DNA of 64,000 nucleotides. Source: Alphaproteobacteria bacterium (GTDB taxonomy: Bacteria; Pseudomonadota; Alphaproteobacteria; Rhodospirillales; Casp-alpha2). Numbering within the stretch: position 1 is the first letter of the stretch; the number at the start of each line of letters is the position of its first letter. Shown piece by piece: positions 7,356 to 15,121 of the stretch. The DNA lies in assembly GCA_024279135.1 (NCBI GenBank), contig JAJRRU010000032.1, positions 186,001-250,000 of the forward strand, written 5' to 3'. The notes under the pieces are model-generated. The model searched no databases and had not been told where the DNA came from. It was given only the letters and a program-made list of their open reading frames with translations. Both the position numbers and the translations under genes were made by a program.

Positions 7356-8780
7356 ATGGATCTGATCTTTACCGGCCTGCTGATCGTCCTGGCGGGCGCA
7401 TCATTTGTCTTTGCCCCCCGGGCGATATATACAAACGGCTTTTTCAAGGGCATTGCCCCCAATGGTCGGGTGCCGGGCATCGTGGTACTGACACTCTCAC
7501 AAGTGACGACCTGGTTATTTGCCCGCTCGTTGCTGACCGCTGCGGTACTGGGGTTTTATTACGGCATTGCCGGTGGATTGGCTTATGCTGCCTATTATCT
7601 GTCCTTTATCAGTGGTGGTGCGATTATCCGTTCCATCAGGTTCCGCCATGGTGCGCGCAATATCCAGGATTTCCTGCGCGAGCGTTTCGGGCGCGGCGGG
7701 GTGGTGTGTTACAACATTGTCATTGCCGTACGTCTGTTATCGGAAGTTTTTGCCAATTTGCTGGTGATCGGCATTATATTTGGCGAAACGGGCAGCAACG
7801 GTTATTTGCTCGCTATCGTCTTGCTGGCGTTTGCCACGCTGGGATATTCCATGCTGGGCGGCCTGCAGGCATCCTTGCGCACCGACGTTTTCCAGATGGC
7901 CGCTTTCCTGGTGCTGTTTGTGGTGGTCCTGGCCATGCTGTTTACCATGGATGGTTGGTCCTGGCAGGCCGCATTGGGAAGCAGTTCCGGGGCAGAGTTT
8001 GCCACCAGGGGGGAGCCGGGCTGGATCTTGCTGGGCGTTGCGGCTTTGCAGTTCTGGAGCTACCCCTTGCATGATCCGGTTATGATGGACCGTGGTTTTA
8101 TTGCTGACAGGCGGACCACATTGGCCAGTTTTGGCCACGCGGCCTGGATCAGTATCATCTGTATTCTCGGATTTTCCATGCTCGGTGTGTTTGCCGGACT
8201 GAACGCCATGGAAGGCGAGGCCATGATGAGTGCTTTATCGCGGATGCTGGGCCCGCTTGCCCTGATGTTGATTAATCTGGCGCTGATTGTCTCGGCCGCC
8301 TCGACGCTCGACTCGACCCTCTCGAGTGCCGCCAAGTTATCGGTTGCCGATATGGGGCTGTTCCCGGTAACCGTGAAGAATGGCCGCATCGCCATGGTAT
8401 TGTTCATGCTGGGCGGATTGCTGTTCTTGTTCGGTGGTACCAAAGACCTCTATAGCGCTGTGGCGGTCAGTGGTACAGCGTCCATGTATCTGGCCCCGGT
8501 GATTTTCTTCTCGGTGTGGCTGGGCAAGACCAATATTCCGGGCTGGAGCTATTATCTGTCTTTCATTACCGCTCTGGCCGGTGCTGTTTTGTATTATACC
8601 GAAGCGGGCGGGATGAGTAATATTCTGGGACCATTGAGCGGGCTGGAACATAAATACGCCAAACTTCTGCTGATTTCGGGTTTTATCATGGTTCTGGGAA
8701 ATGGATATTTTTTATTGGGAATGCTGTTTAATCGGCGGCCTCACGACCTTGTGAACGAAAGCCGACAGGAAAATACATAA
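7356..8780 (+). CDS. Sodium:solute symporter family (SSS) transporter
   Basis: 474 residues with about 12-13 hydrophobic segments and the SSS-family fold: an N-terminal helix, then VLTLSQVTTWLFARSLL in TM1, a GGLAYAAYY stretch, and the conserved LGGLQASLRTDVFQ loop seen in SSS permeases, followed by WSYPLHDPVMMDRGF. Members couple Na+ entry to uptake of sugars, amino acids, carboxylates or urea; nothing here fixes the substrate. A GGAAAG ribosome-binding site precedes the ATG. It is divergent from acnA. A structured RNA with a terminator follows. Confidence 0.8.
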   Translation: MDLIFTGLLIVLAGASFVFAPRAIYTNGFFKGIAPNGRVPGIVVLTLSQVTTWLFARSLLTAAVLGFYYGIAGGLAYAAYYLSFISGGAIIRSIRFRHGARNIQDFLRERFGRGGVVCYNIVIAVRLLSEVFANLLVIGIIFGETGSNGYLLAIVLLAFATLGYSMLGGLQASLRTDVFQMAAFLVLFVVVLAMLFTMDGWSWQAALGSSSGAEFATRGEPGWILLGVAALQFWSYPLHDPVMMDRGFIADRRTTLASFGHAAWISIICILGFSMLGVFAGLNAMEGEAMMSALSRMLGPLALMLINLALIVSAASTLDSTLSSAAKLSVADMGLFPVTVKNGRIAMVLFMLGGLLFLFGGTKDLYSAVAVSGTASMYLAPVIFFSVWLGKTNIPGWSYYLSFITALAGAVLYYTEAGGMSNILGPLSGLEHKYAKLLLISGFIMVLGNGYFLLGMLFNRRPHDLVNESRQENT

Positions 8781-8839
8781 AAAATTGTGAAATACTACCT
8801 TAGGGACTTAATATCGCCATATTTAGTGCTTATATCTTA

Positions 8840-8958
8840 GATCATAGACCTCCTCGTCTATACCCCTGCCAAAGAGCCTCTCCCCCTCGCTCTTTGGCTC
8901 CCTATAGTGGCACCACGTGCCATAAACTTGCGGCCGGTAACTCCGGCCGCTTTTTTTT
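8840..8958 (+). ncRNA. Candidate small RNA with anti-Shine-Dalgarno loops and intrinsic terminator
   Basis: Four consecutive hairpins lie in the 222-bp gap after the symporter. Hairpin 1 pairs 8844-8849 with 8856-8861 and exposes CTCCTC, with CCTCCTC spanning the loop. Hairpin 2 is a perfect 10-bp stem (8868-8877 with 8889-8898) around the pyrimidine loop CTCTCCCCCTC. Hairpin 3 is a 6-bp stem (8908-8913 with 8917-8922). Hairpin 4 is a GC-rich 8-bp terminator stem followed by eight T. Loops with CUCCUCC motifs before a Rho-independent terminator are the hallmark of alphaproteobacterial sRNAs such as the cuckoo (CcsR) and ar14/ar15 families. Membership is inference; it could also be a 3'-UTR-derived RNA of the symporter mRNA. 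Confidence 0.5.
8930..8958 (+). terminator. Strong Rho-independent terminator
   Basis: A perfect 8-bp GC-rich stem (8930-8937 with 8943-8950), loop TAACT, followed directly by eight T (8951-8958). It ends the symporter transcript and/or the candidate small RNA. The MFS start upstream of it at 8907 is therefore unlikely. Confidence 0.9.
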
Positions 8959-9002
8959 CGTTTTTGTTGGACCTTATTATATCCCGTGTCATAGGTTCTG
9001 GT

Positions 9003-10235
9003 ATGAACATCTTTAAATTTATGGTGAGTTCACCTCGCTTCCTGGCTTTTGGGTTTTTGGCGGCATTTTTTTCGTCATTCGGGCAAACTTATTTTATCTC
9101 CCTGTCCGGGGCGGATATTCGCGAAGCCTTTGATTTGTCCCACGGCGACTTTGGCATGATCTATTCTGCCGCGACCTTGACCAGTGCCATGTTGCTGGTC
9201 TGGGCGGGTCGCAAAATCGATGATTTTGATCTGCGGCTTTATACGGTTTTGGTATGTGTCGGTTTGGCGTTGGCGTGTCTTGGCATGTCGATTGTGGCCA
9301 GTGCTTTCTGGCTGTATCCCATCCTTTTTGGATTACGGTTTTGTGGCCAGGGCCTGTTATCGCACATTTCGGCAACCACCATGGCGCGTTATTATGATGC
9401 CAATCGTGGCAAGGCAATCAGCATTGCAGCCATGGGATATCCGGTCGGTGAAGCCCTGCTCCCAATTATGGTTGTCACGGTTATTGCCGTTTTGGGCTGG
9501 CGTCAAATGTGGGGGGGGATCGGCATTTTCCTGGCACTCAGTATGGTGCCAACCTTGTTATGGTTGTTGAAAGGCCACGGCGAGCGACACCGAAAACTGG
9601 AAGAAAATACCCGCAATGCCGCTTCGCAAAGCAACGATATCCAGAGCTGGTCGCGTCGTCATGTGTTGCGTGATCCGCGATTTTATATCCTGTTGCCCAG
9701 CATTCTGGCCGCATCATTTCTGGTTACCGGGTTTTTCTTCCATCAGGTCCATCTGGTACATAGCAAAGGCTGGAGCATGACCATGTTTGCCGGCGCGTTT
9801 GTGGTTTATGCGGCGGCTCAGCTGACGACATCCCTGCTTGCGGGCGTTCTGGTCGACAAGTTCGGGGCGGTAAAATTAATCCGGGTTTACCTGTTTCCCA
9901 TGGCATTTGCGTTATTGCTGTTGGCGGGTTTCGATGAGGTCTGGACCATGATCGCTATCATGGCCTTTCTGGGGGCGACCGCTGGCATGGGTCAGGTTGT
10001 CAACAGTGCCGTGTGGGCGGAAATTTATGGTATAACCCATATCGGGGCCATCAAGGCGCTTGGTACGGCACTGGGTGTTTTGTCATCGGCCCTGTCGCCT
10101 CCCATTATGGGCTGGGCCATAGATCGCGGCGTGAGCATGGAAGCGATCGCCCTGTATGGGGTCGTCTATATTTTTGCTGCGGCTAGTCTCGCCGGTTTTG
10201 TATTCCCGCGGTTTGATCGTTTCAGGACTGCCTGA
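9003..10235 (+). CDS. Major facilitator superfamily transporter
   Basis: 410 residues from the ATG at 9003 (MNIFKFMVSSP), chosen because an in-frame GTG at 8907 would start inside the RNA and terminator. Twelve hydrophobic segments in two halves, with a polar central loop at about 195-220 (GHGERHRKLEENTRN). TM2-3 loop reads WAGRKIDDFDLRLY, a variant of the MFS signature; the C-terminal half has LAGVLVDKFGAVKLIR, the repeat of that motif. Substrate unknown; the sequence resembles anion or monocarboxylate-type MFS permeases in general layout only. A run of eight G at 9511-9518 sits in frame within the gene. The 3' end overlaps nudC (convergent) by 14 bp. Confidence 0.75.
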   Translation: MNIFKFMVSSPRFLAFGFLAAFFSSFGQTYFISLSGADIREAFDLSHGDFGMIYSAATLTSAMLLVWAGRKIDDFDLRLYTVLVCVGLALACLGMSIVASAFWLYPILFGLRFCGQGLLSHISATTMARYYDANRGKAISIAAMGYPVGEALLPIMVVTVIAVLGWRQMWGGIGIFLALSMVPTLLWLLKGHGERHRKLEENTRNAASQSNDIQSWSRRHVLRDPRFYILLPSILAASFLVTGFFFHQVHLVHSKGWSMTMFAGAFVVYAAAQLTTSLLAGVLVDKFGAVKLIRVYLFPMAFALLLLAGFDEVWTMIAIMAFLGATAGMGQVVNSAVWAEIYGITHIGAIKALGTALGVLSSALSPPIMGWAIDRGVSMEAIALYGVVYIFAAASLAGFVFPRFDRFRTA

Positions 10236-11178
10236 GCCAGTCATCGATCAGCCAACGGGCGATGGAATCACGACTTGATAGTTCCCGATCCTGATCGTTG
10301 TGTTGATCGATATCGATAATTTCCGCCCGGGAAAACCAGCGTGCGTCTTCCAGCTCATTGCTGCCCACATCGATCTCGTGGCTCAGGGCGCGGGCCGTAA
10401 AACCGAGCATGATTGAGGATGGAAATGGCCAGGGTTGGGATGCCAGATAACGGGGCTCGGCGGCCCGGATGCCGGATTCTTCCCAGACCTCGCGCAGCAC
10501 GGCGGTTTCCAGGCTCTCGCCCGGCTCAACAAAACCAGCCAGTGATGAATAGCGCCCGTCGGGCCAGCTTGCCTGTCTGCCGAGCAGACAGTGGGGTCGA
10601 TCGTTCAGGGTTGTGGTAACCAGCATGATCACCGCCGGGTCGGTGCGCGGAAAATGCTCGACCCGGCAATCTTTGTTGACGCACTGCCGTACATGGCCGC
10701 CCGAATGGGAGTTTGTCGGTGCCCCACATGCCCCGCAATACAGATGGCGATGGTGCCAGTATGCCATGGCGCGCGCCATAGCCAGCAGTGAGCCTGATTT
10801 TTGCGAAATCAAAGGCCCCACACTGCGCAGGCTGACGAATGTGGCATCTTCTGGCTGGTTGCTAACGACCTCGATGGCTTCGGCTTCTTCCAGATGGGAC
10901 AGATCGGCCATAAAGACTGCCACCTGGTTTTGTAAACCGAGGAAGATCGGTGGCAATTGCTTGCTGGTCATGTCGATTGCCCGGGTACTTTGCTCGCCCT
11001 GCAGGAATACAGGATGCGGATTATCGCCGGGAATGATCAGGTTGCAATCTCGCCATACCACAAGCAAAAGGCTTTGGCTGGACAGTCGTTGGCGGTCCAG
11101 CCAGTCTTGATCATTTCGAAAGTCGGCGGCCCGGTCAAGTGGGACACCTGCATAGGTCAGGCGATGTGGCATGGACAT
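10222..11178 (-). CDS. nudC: NAD+/NADH pyrophosphatase, Nudix hydrolase NudC
   Basis: 318 residues from the ATG at 11178 (a GTG seven codons upstream is also possible). It hydrolyses NAD(H) to NMN(H) and AMP and can remove NAD caps from RNA. Domains in order: an N-terminal NudC-type domain, a zinc ribbon (YCGACGAP...CVNKDCRVEHFPRTDPAVI), then the Nudix box GFVEPGESLETAVLREVWEESG with the catalytic REVWEES helix, followed by SQPWPFPSSIMLGF, the NudC-specific SQPWPFPxS signature. All four zinc cysteines are present. Convergent with the MFS gene. Confidence 0.93.
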   Translation of the reverse strand: MSMPHRLTYAGVPLDRAADFRNDQDWLDRQRLSSQSLLLVVWRDCNLIIPGDNPHPVFLQGEQSTRAIDMTSKQLPPIFLGLQNQVAVFMADLSHLEEAEAIEVVSNQPEDATFVSLRSVGPLISQKSGSLLAMARAMAYWHHRHLYCGACGAPTNSHSGGHVRQCVNKDCRVEHFPRTDPAVIMLVTTTLNDRPHCLLGRQASWPDGRYSSLAGFVEPGESLETAVLREVWEESGIRAAEPRYLASQPWPFPSSIMLGFTARALSHEIDVGSNELEDARWFSRAEIIDIDQHNDQDRELSSRDSIARWLIDDWLRQS

Positions 11179-11278
11179 AACCGTGACACAGGCGCGCACC
11201 TATGACAATGTCGGGGCTGGAAGAATTTGTGTGTTGTTGGTATCAATAGGTGTCGAAAATGCTCGCGGGACAGAAAAC

Positions 11279-11887
11279 ATGAACCATACCATCACTGGTT
11301 TGATATTGGTGGCCACGATTTTTATATCCGGGTGTTCGGTTATCGATGCTGTCGGCGACACACTGGTGGATGCCTATGACGGGGCTCGCGAAAAACTTTC
11401 TCCGCCACCTCCGGTAAATTATTCCGCCATAGACGCTAAAGAAAACCCCCAACGACCGAATAGGTTGAGCGACTGCGAGGTGCGCACGGACCAGCAGCTC
11501 AAGGCCGCCAGCTTTGTCAACGCCGCCCCCATCGAATTGGTGGTGCGTCACGGTGAATATTCCCCGATGATCATTCGTATGCACGTAGGCCAGACGTACG
11601 TTTTTCGGCTGCGCAATCGCGATCCGGTGTTGCGCTCATTTAATGCACCTGAATTTTTTGACAGTATCGCGGTTTCCGTGGCGGCCATTGATAATGATAT
11701 TCTGGCGACACGCTGTCTGGGGCCTGTTGTCAGTCTGAAGCCGGGACAGTCCTTTGAGATGAAATTTATTGCCGTGACCGATGGCCGCTACGAATACCGC
11801 GATAAGGGCCGGGACTTTTTTGATTATAACAGAATTTTAAATAATGTGCCGCCCGGTGGAATTATTCGTATCGAAGAACGCTACTAA
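11279..11887 (+). CDS. Lipoprotein with cupredoxin-like domain
   Basis: 202 residues from the ATG at 11279. The first residues, MNHTITGLILVATIFISGC, form a lipoprotein signal with lipobox ISGC; lipidation at that Cys would anchor it to an envelope membrane. The rest (about 80-200) has the beta-rich pattern of a cupredoxin-like fold: LVVRHGEYSPMIIRMHVGQTYVFRLRNRD followed by LKPGQSFEMKFIAVTDGRYEYRD. The Cys-His-Met copper ligands usual in cupredoxins are not evident, so metal binding is doubtful. It lies just upstream of the SRP RNA and divergent from nudC. Function unknown. Confidence 0.65.
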   Translation: MNHTITGLILVATIFISGCSVIDAVGDTLVDAYDGAREKLSPPPPVNYSAIDAKENPQRPNRLSDCEVRTDQQLKAASFVNAAPIELVVRHGEYSPMIIRMHVGQTYVFRLRNRDPVLRSFNAPEFFDSIAVSVAAIDNDILATRCLGPVVSLKPGQSFEMKFIAVTDGRYEYRDKGRDFFDYNRILNNVPPGGIIRIEERY

Positions 11888-11929
11888 TTGATGGTGCAAA
11901 GTTTATTTGCCAGAATCTCACTCTAGGGC

Positions 11930-11959
11930 TTGCCTATTGGTGTTTGGGATTTCTATATT
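11930..11959 (+). promoter_or_regulatory. Promoter of the SRP RNA gene
   Basis: TTGCCT (11930-11935), an 18-bp spacer and TATATT (11954-11959) lie five bases before the first paired base of the SRP RNA, a good match to a sigma-70 promoter at the expected distance. Confidence 0.6.
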
Positions 11960-11963
11960 GCAG

Positions 11964-12062
11964 CGGGTAGTCGGCGGTGGGCAGATCCCTCGTCAACTCG
12001 GTCAGGTCCGGAAGGAAGCAGCCGTCCCGAGATTCCGGTCTGGGTCATTGTCCGGCTACTCA
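11964..12062 (+). ncRNA. ffs: Signal recognition particle RNA, 4.5S type
   Basis: The universal domain IV core is present at 12000-12021 (GTCAGGTCC-GGAAGGAAGCAGC, with the GGAA tetraloop and the asymmetric loop that binds Ffh). The closing stem GGGTAG-TCGG (11965-11974) pairs with CCGG-CTACTC (12052-12061), giving a single hairpin of about 98 nt, the small bacterial form. It binds Ffh and targets ribosomes making membrane proteins to FtsY. The position just before dnaX is common in Alphaproteobacteria. Ends are inferred from the terminal stem. Confidence 0.92.
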
Positions 12063-12108
12063 TTTTTATCGCACTTTGTTGCGGCTCACTGGTTGGAAGG
12101 GGTGCCCG

Positions 12109-13953
12109 ATGACGGATAAAAAATCCCCTGATACTGCCGAAACGGCACAAACCACCGAGAATTCCACCCCGCAAGACCCCGGCCAGTACCGGGTACTGGC
12201 CCGCAAATACCGTCCCTCAATGTTTAGTGAACTGATCGGTCAGGGCGCCATGGTTCGAGTGCTCGACAATGCCATTCGCTCCGGCAGGCTGGCCCATGCC
12301 TTCATGTTGACCGGTGTGCGAGGCGTCGGTAAAACCACCACGGCGCGGATCATCGCCCGTGGACTGAATTGCATTGGCCCGCAGGATGACGCTGACTATG
12401 GCCCGACAACGCAGCCTTGCGGGAAGTGTATCCATTGTCGCAGCATCGCCGAAGATCGTCATGTGGACGTGCTGGAAATGGATGCGGCCAGCCGCACCGG
12501 CGTGGATGACATCCGTGAACTGATCGAAGGTGTGCGCTACCGTCCCACATCGGCACGTTACAAGGTTTATATCATCGATGAGGTGCACATGCTGTCCAAG
12601 AGCGCCTTTAACGCCTTGTTGAAGACCCTGGAAGAGCCACCGGCGCACGTCAAATTTATTTTTGCCACCACGGAAATTCGTAAAGTTCCGGTTACCGTGC
12701 TGTCGCGCTGTCAGCGGTTTGATTTGCGCCGGGTTGGTGTGGGTGAATTATCACAGCATTTTGCCAAAATTGCCAAACTGGAAGACGGCGATATCAGCGA
12801 AACCGCCATCCGGTTGATTGCCCATGCCGCCGATGGCAGTGTGCGTGACGGCCTGAGCCTGCTTGATCAGGCCATTTCGCAAACGGGTCATGCCATTGGC
12901 GAGGCTGAGGTCCGCGATATGCTGGGGCTGTCTGACCGCAGTCAGTCTTTTGATATTCTGGCCGCCGTGCTTGCGGGTGATGCCGCATCTGCCCTGGATA
13001 TTTTTGCCCGTCAGTATGAAGCCGGTGCTGATCCCACGCAGGTTATGGAAGATTTGCTGGAAATCACCCACTGGGTAACCCGTATTAAGGTTTCTCCAAA
13101 TATTGTCGACGATGTAACGGTGGCCGAGATTGAACGGGTGCGCGGCACCGAGCTGGCCGGTGGACTGGCTATGTCGGCAATTTCACGGGCCTGGCAGATG
13201 TTGCTTAAAGGCCTGGGTGAGGTTCGTGGCGCTCCTTCGGCGGTTCAGGCTGCTGAAATGGTGCTGGTTCGGCTGGCCCATGCAGCCAGTCTGCCGAGCC
13301 CGGAAGAGGCCCTTAAGTCGCTCTCCGGTACGTCCCCGGTACCCGGTGGTACGCCACCCTCTCCGGTGGGGCCTTCTGGAGGGCCAGCGGCCTCTGCCAT
13401 TGCCCAGGCAGTGCCCTCAGGTGGTCATGGTAGTGGCGGTGGTGGCGGTGAAACCCGTGCAGAATTGAAAGTGGTCAATGGTGGGTCGACGCCGACACCT
13501 GCTTCGCAGACGGCCGCCAAACCTGAACCTGATTGTGAACCGGTTAAACAAATCGTGTTTAACAGCCTGGCAGATATTGCCGCGCGTGCCGGGGAATGCC
13601 GGGAAATGAAATTGCAGGCATTTTTGTATAATAACCTCCGCCTTGTTGGCCTCGCTCCGTCGCGTATTGAAATCCAGGGCGGTGATTTTGTCGATGCGGC
13701 GATCGTTCAGAAGTTGCGTCATTTTCTCAAGCAGGAAACCCGCGAAGACTGGGTTGTCTCCCTGTCCAATGAAACAGGCCAGGCGACCCTGAAAGAACAG
13801 GCTGAGAATGCTCAAGGTGCGCTAAAGGATAAAATGCGCCAGCACCCGGTGGTCCGGTCGGTGCTCGAGGCCTTTCCCGGTTCTGATATTACCGATATTC
13901 TCGATCATCCGCCATCAGGTCATGACGGGCAAGATGAGCAAGACGGGTCTTAA
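12109..13953 (+). CDS. dnaX: DNA polymerase III subunits tau/gamma
   Basis: 614 residues from the ATG at 12109, preceded by GGAAGGGG; an in-frame start at 11977 would run through the SRP RNA. AAA+ clamp-loader ATPase: Walker A GVRGVGKTTTA (about 68-78), four-Cys zinc module including CGKCIHC, Walker B DEVHMLS, the arginine-finger SRC motif in VLSRCQRF, and sensor 2 region GSVRDGLSLLDQ. A low-complexity Pro/Gly/Ser linker (about 405-470) precedes the tau C-terminal domain that contacts the polymerase alpha subunit. I could not identify a convincing frameshift site for gamma. ybaB and recR, usually immediately downstream, are 4.9 kb away. Confidence 0.95.
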   Translation: MTDKKSPDTAETAQTTENSTPQDPGQYRVLARKYRPSMFSELIGQGAMVRVLDNAIRSGRLAHAFMLTGVRGVGKTTTARIIARGLNCIGPQDDADYGPTTQPCGKCIHCRSIAEDRHVDVLEMDAASRTGVDDIRELIEGVRYRPTSARYKVYIIDEVHMLSKSAFNALLKTLEEPPAHVKFIFATTEIRKVPVTVLSRCQRFDLRRVGVGELSQHFAKIAKLEDGDISETAIRLIAHAADGSVRDGLSLLDQAISQTGHAIGEAEVRDMLGLSDRSQSFDILAAVLAGDAASALDIFARQYEAGADPTQVMEDLLEITHWVTRIKVSPNIVDDVTVAEIERVRGTELAGGLAMSAISRAWQMLLKGLGEVRGAPSAVQAAEMVLVRLAHAASLPSPEEALKSLSGTSPVPGGTPPSPVGPSGGPAASAIAQAVPSGGHGSGGGGGETRAELKVVNGGSTPTPASQTAAKPEPDCEPVKQIVFNSLADIAARAGECREMKLQAFLYNNLRLVGLAPSRIEIQGGDFVDAAIVQKLRHFLKQETREDWVVSLSNETGQATLKEQAENAQGALKDKMRQHPVVRSVLEAFPGSDITDILDHPPSGHDGQDEQDGS

Positions 13954-13962
13954 ACGGGATAT

Positions 13963-14223
13963 TTAAACAAGGTGTGTGGTTATCCTGATGGGTGAGTGCA
14001 GGGTTTTGTGGACCGGGCATTTATCGGCAATTTCCAATAATCTGGCCCGTTGTTCATCATCCAGATCACCGGTAATGGCTATTTGCCGTTCAATATGGTC
14101 AAGTTTGGCGGTACCTGCTTCACAATCGGCACAGTCATTGGCATGGATTTTTGCATGGCGTAGTGAGACCTCAACGGACTCCAGGGGCCATTTTTTCCTG
14201 TTGGCATACATCCGGATGGTCAT
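13963..14223 (-). pseudogene. C-terminal half of an OsmC-family domain (truncated copy)
   Basis: 86 codons beginning [10 protein letters not shown] and matching the last 89 residues of the hydrolase-OsmC fusion at 15122-16360 at roughly 60% identity, including the [14 protein letters not shown] motif (C69). The first half of the OsmC fold, with the peroxidatic-type Cys (GACTS in the full copy), is absent, and stops occur in frame shortly upstream. An OsmC protein cannot fold normally from this half alone, so it is most likely the 3' remnant of a second OsmC gene. It might still be translated. The AT-rich gene at 14390-14968 separates it from the intact homologue. Confidence 0.6.
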
Positions 14224-14389
14224 AGCATATACATTTAAACATCAATGATTTCAATGTTCTACAATTATAAGCACAACGGAAAAACGGATTATCGGAGAAA
14301 AAAGTTTAAGTAACAACTGAACTACAGGCACAACAAGCATTTATGCAACAAGGAAAGATGCCATAATATACTAAAATATTAGAATACAT

Positions 14390-14968
14390 TTATCCCCATA
14401 GTTTTAGCATTACTTCACCAGCATGTTGTATTCTATGTCCGATTATAGGACCCGTAAACTGATTTATTTCAAGACTTGTTTTTTCTAATAGTCCAACAAG
14501 CTCAAGTATATCTTCTTTAGAAGAAGTGTATATTTCTTTCGTGAGTGTATCAAACATATTTGGCCTGTTGGTTACTCGTTTAACTTCAACTTTCCCAGTT
14601 TTTCCATCAGTGTGTGTTACCCACTTACCATGAATAAGACGATTTCGTTTTTCATTAAGTTTTTCTAATTTTTTAGCAAAATAGGTCACACTTTCTTTAG
14701 TCTTATTATTTGTAGGATAAAGTATAGACGGGGATGCAGTGGGGCTACTTAAATGTCTAATAATCTTTAGTGCCTTACTGTTGTCTAACTCTGCAACGAT
14801 CATTTGAGTAGAAAAATGGTCCATTCCAGATACCACTTGGAAAAGCGAATTTATATTATGCTCTGTTTGATCCCATGCAGATTGAAATAATGCCCACACT
14901 TTTACTAATTCTGGTTCATTAGCAAGAACATGATCGGCTGGAATTTCTATTGGCATACAAACTTCCAT
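14390..14968 (-). CDS. AT-rich hypothetical protein with a HEPN-like RNRLIH motif
   Basis: 192 residues, mostly helical in appearance, with marked AT-rich codon use unlike its neighbours, suggesting transfer. The stretch LNEKRNRLIHGKW (about 103-115) contains R-N-x3-H, the Rx4-6H motif of HEPN domains, many of which are RNases in toxin and defence systems. Such a motif also occurs in non-toxic HEPN-like proteins. The N-terminus (VKVWALFQSAWDQTEHNINSLFQVV) is amphipathic. No nucleotidyltransferase or antitoxin partner gene is adjacent. It lies between two OsmC-domain copies inside the block that splits dnaX from ybaB-recR. Family not firmly recognised. Confidence 0.6.
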   Translation of the reverse strand: MEVCMPIEIPADHVLANEPELVKVWALFQSAWDQTEHNINSLFQVVSGMDHFSTQMIVAELDNSKALKIIRHLSSPTASPSILYPTNNKTKESVTYFAKKLEKLNEKRNRLIHGKWVTHTDGKTGKVEVKRVTNRPNMFDTLTKEIYTSSKEDILELVGLLEKTSLEINQFTGPIIGHRIQHAGEVMLKLWG

Positions 14969-15121
14969 CTTTCTAAGTATGATACTTTTACTATCATCTA
15001 CATATAGTTTTTTAATAATTCCCCCAATGATTAACAGTGGGATATCATAGGTAGAAAAATATACTAGGGGATAGATAATAAATGATCCAAATTACAGACA
15101 GGGAAGGGATCATGCTGAATG

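Noticed and set aside
11977-12108. Upstream extension of dnaX through the SRP RNA.
   Set aside because: Would translate the SRP RNA; the ATG at 12109 has a good ribosome-binding site and the family N-terminus.
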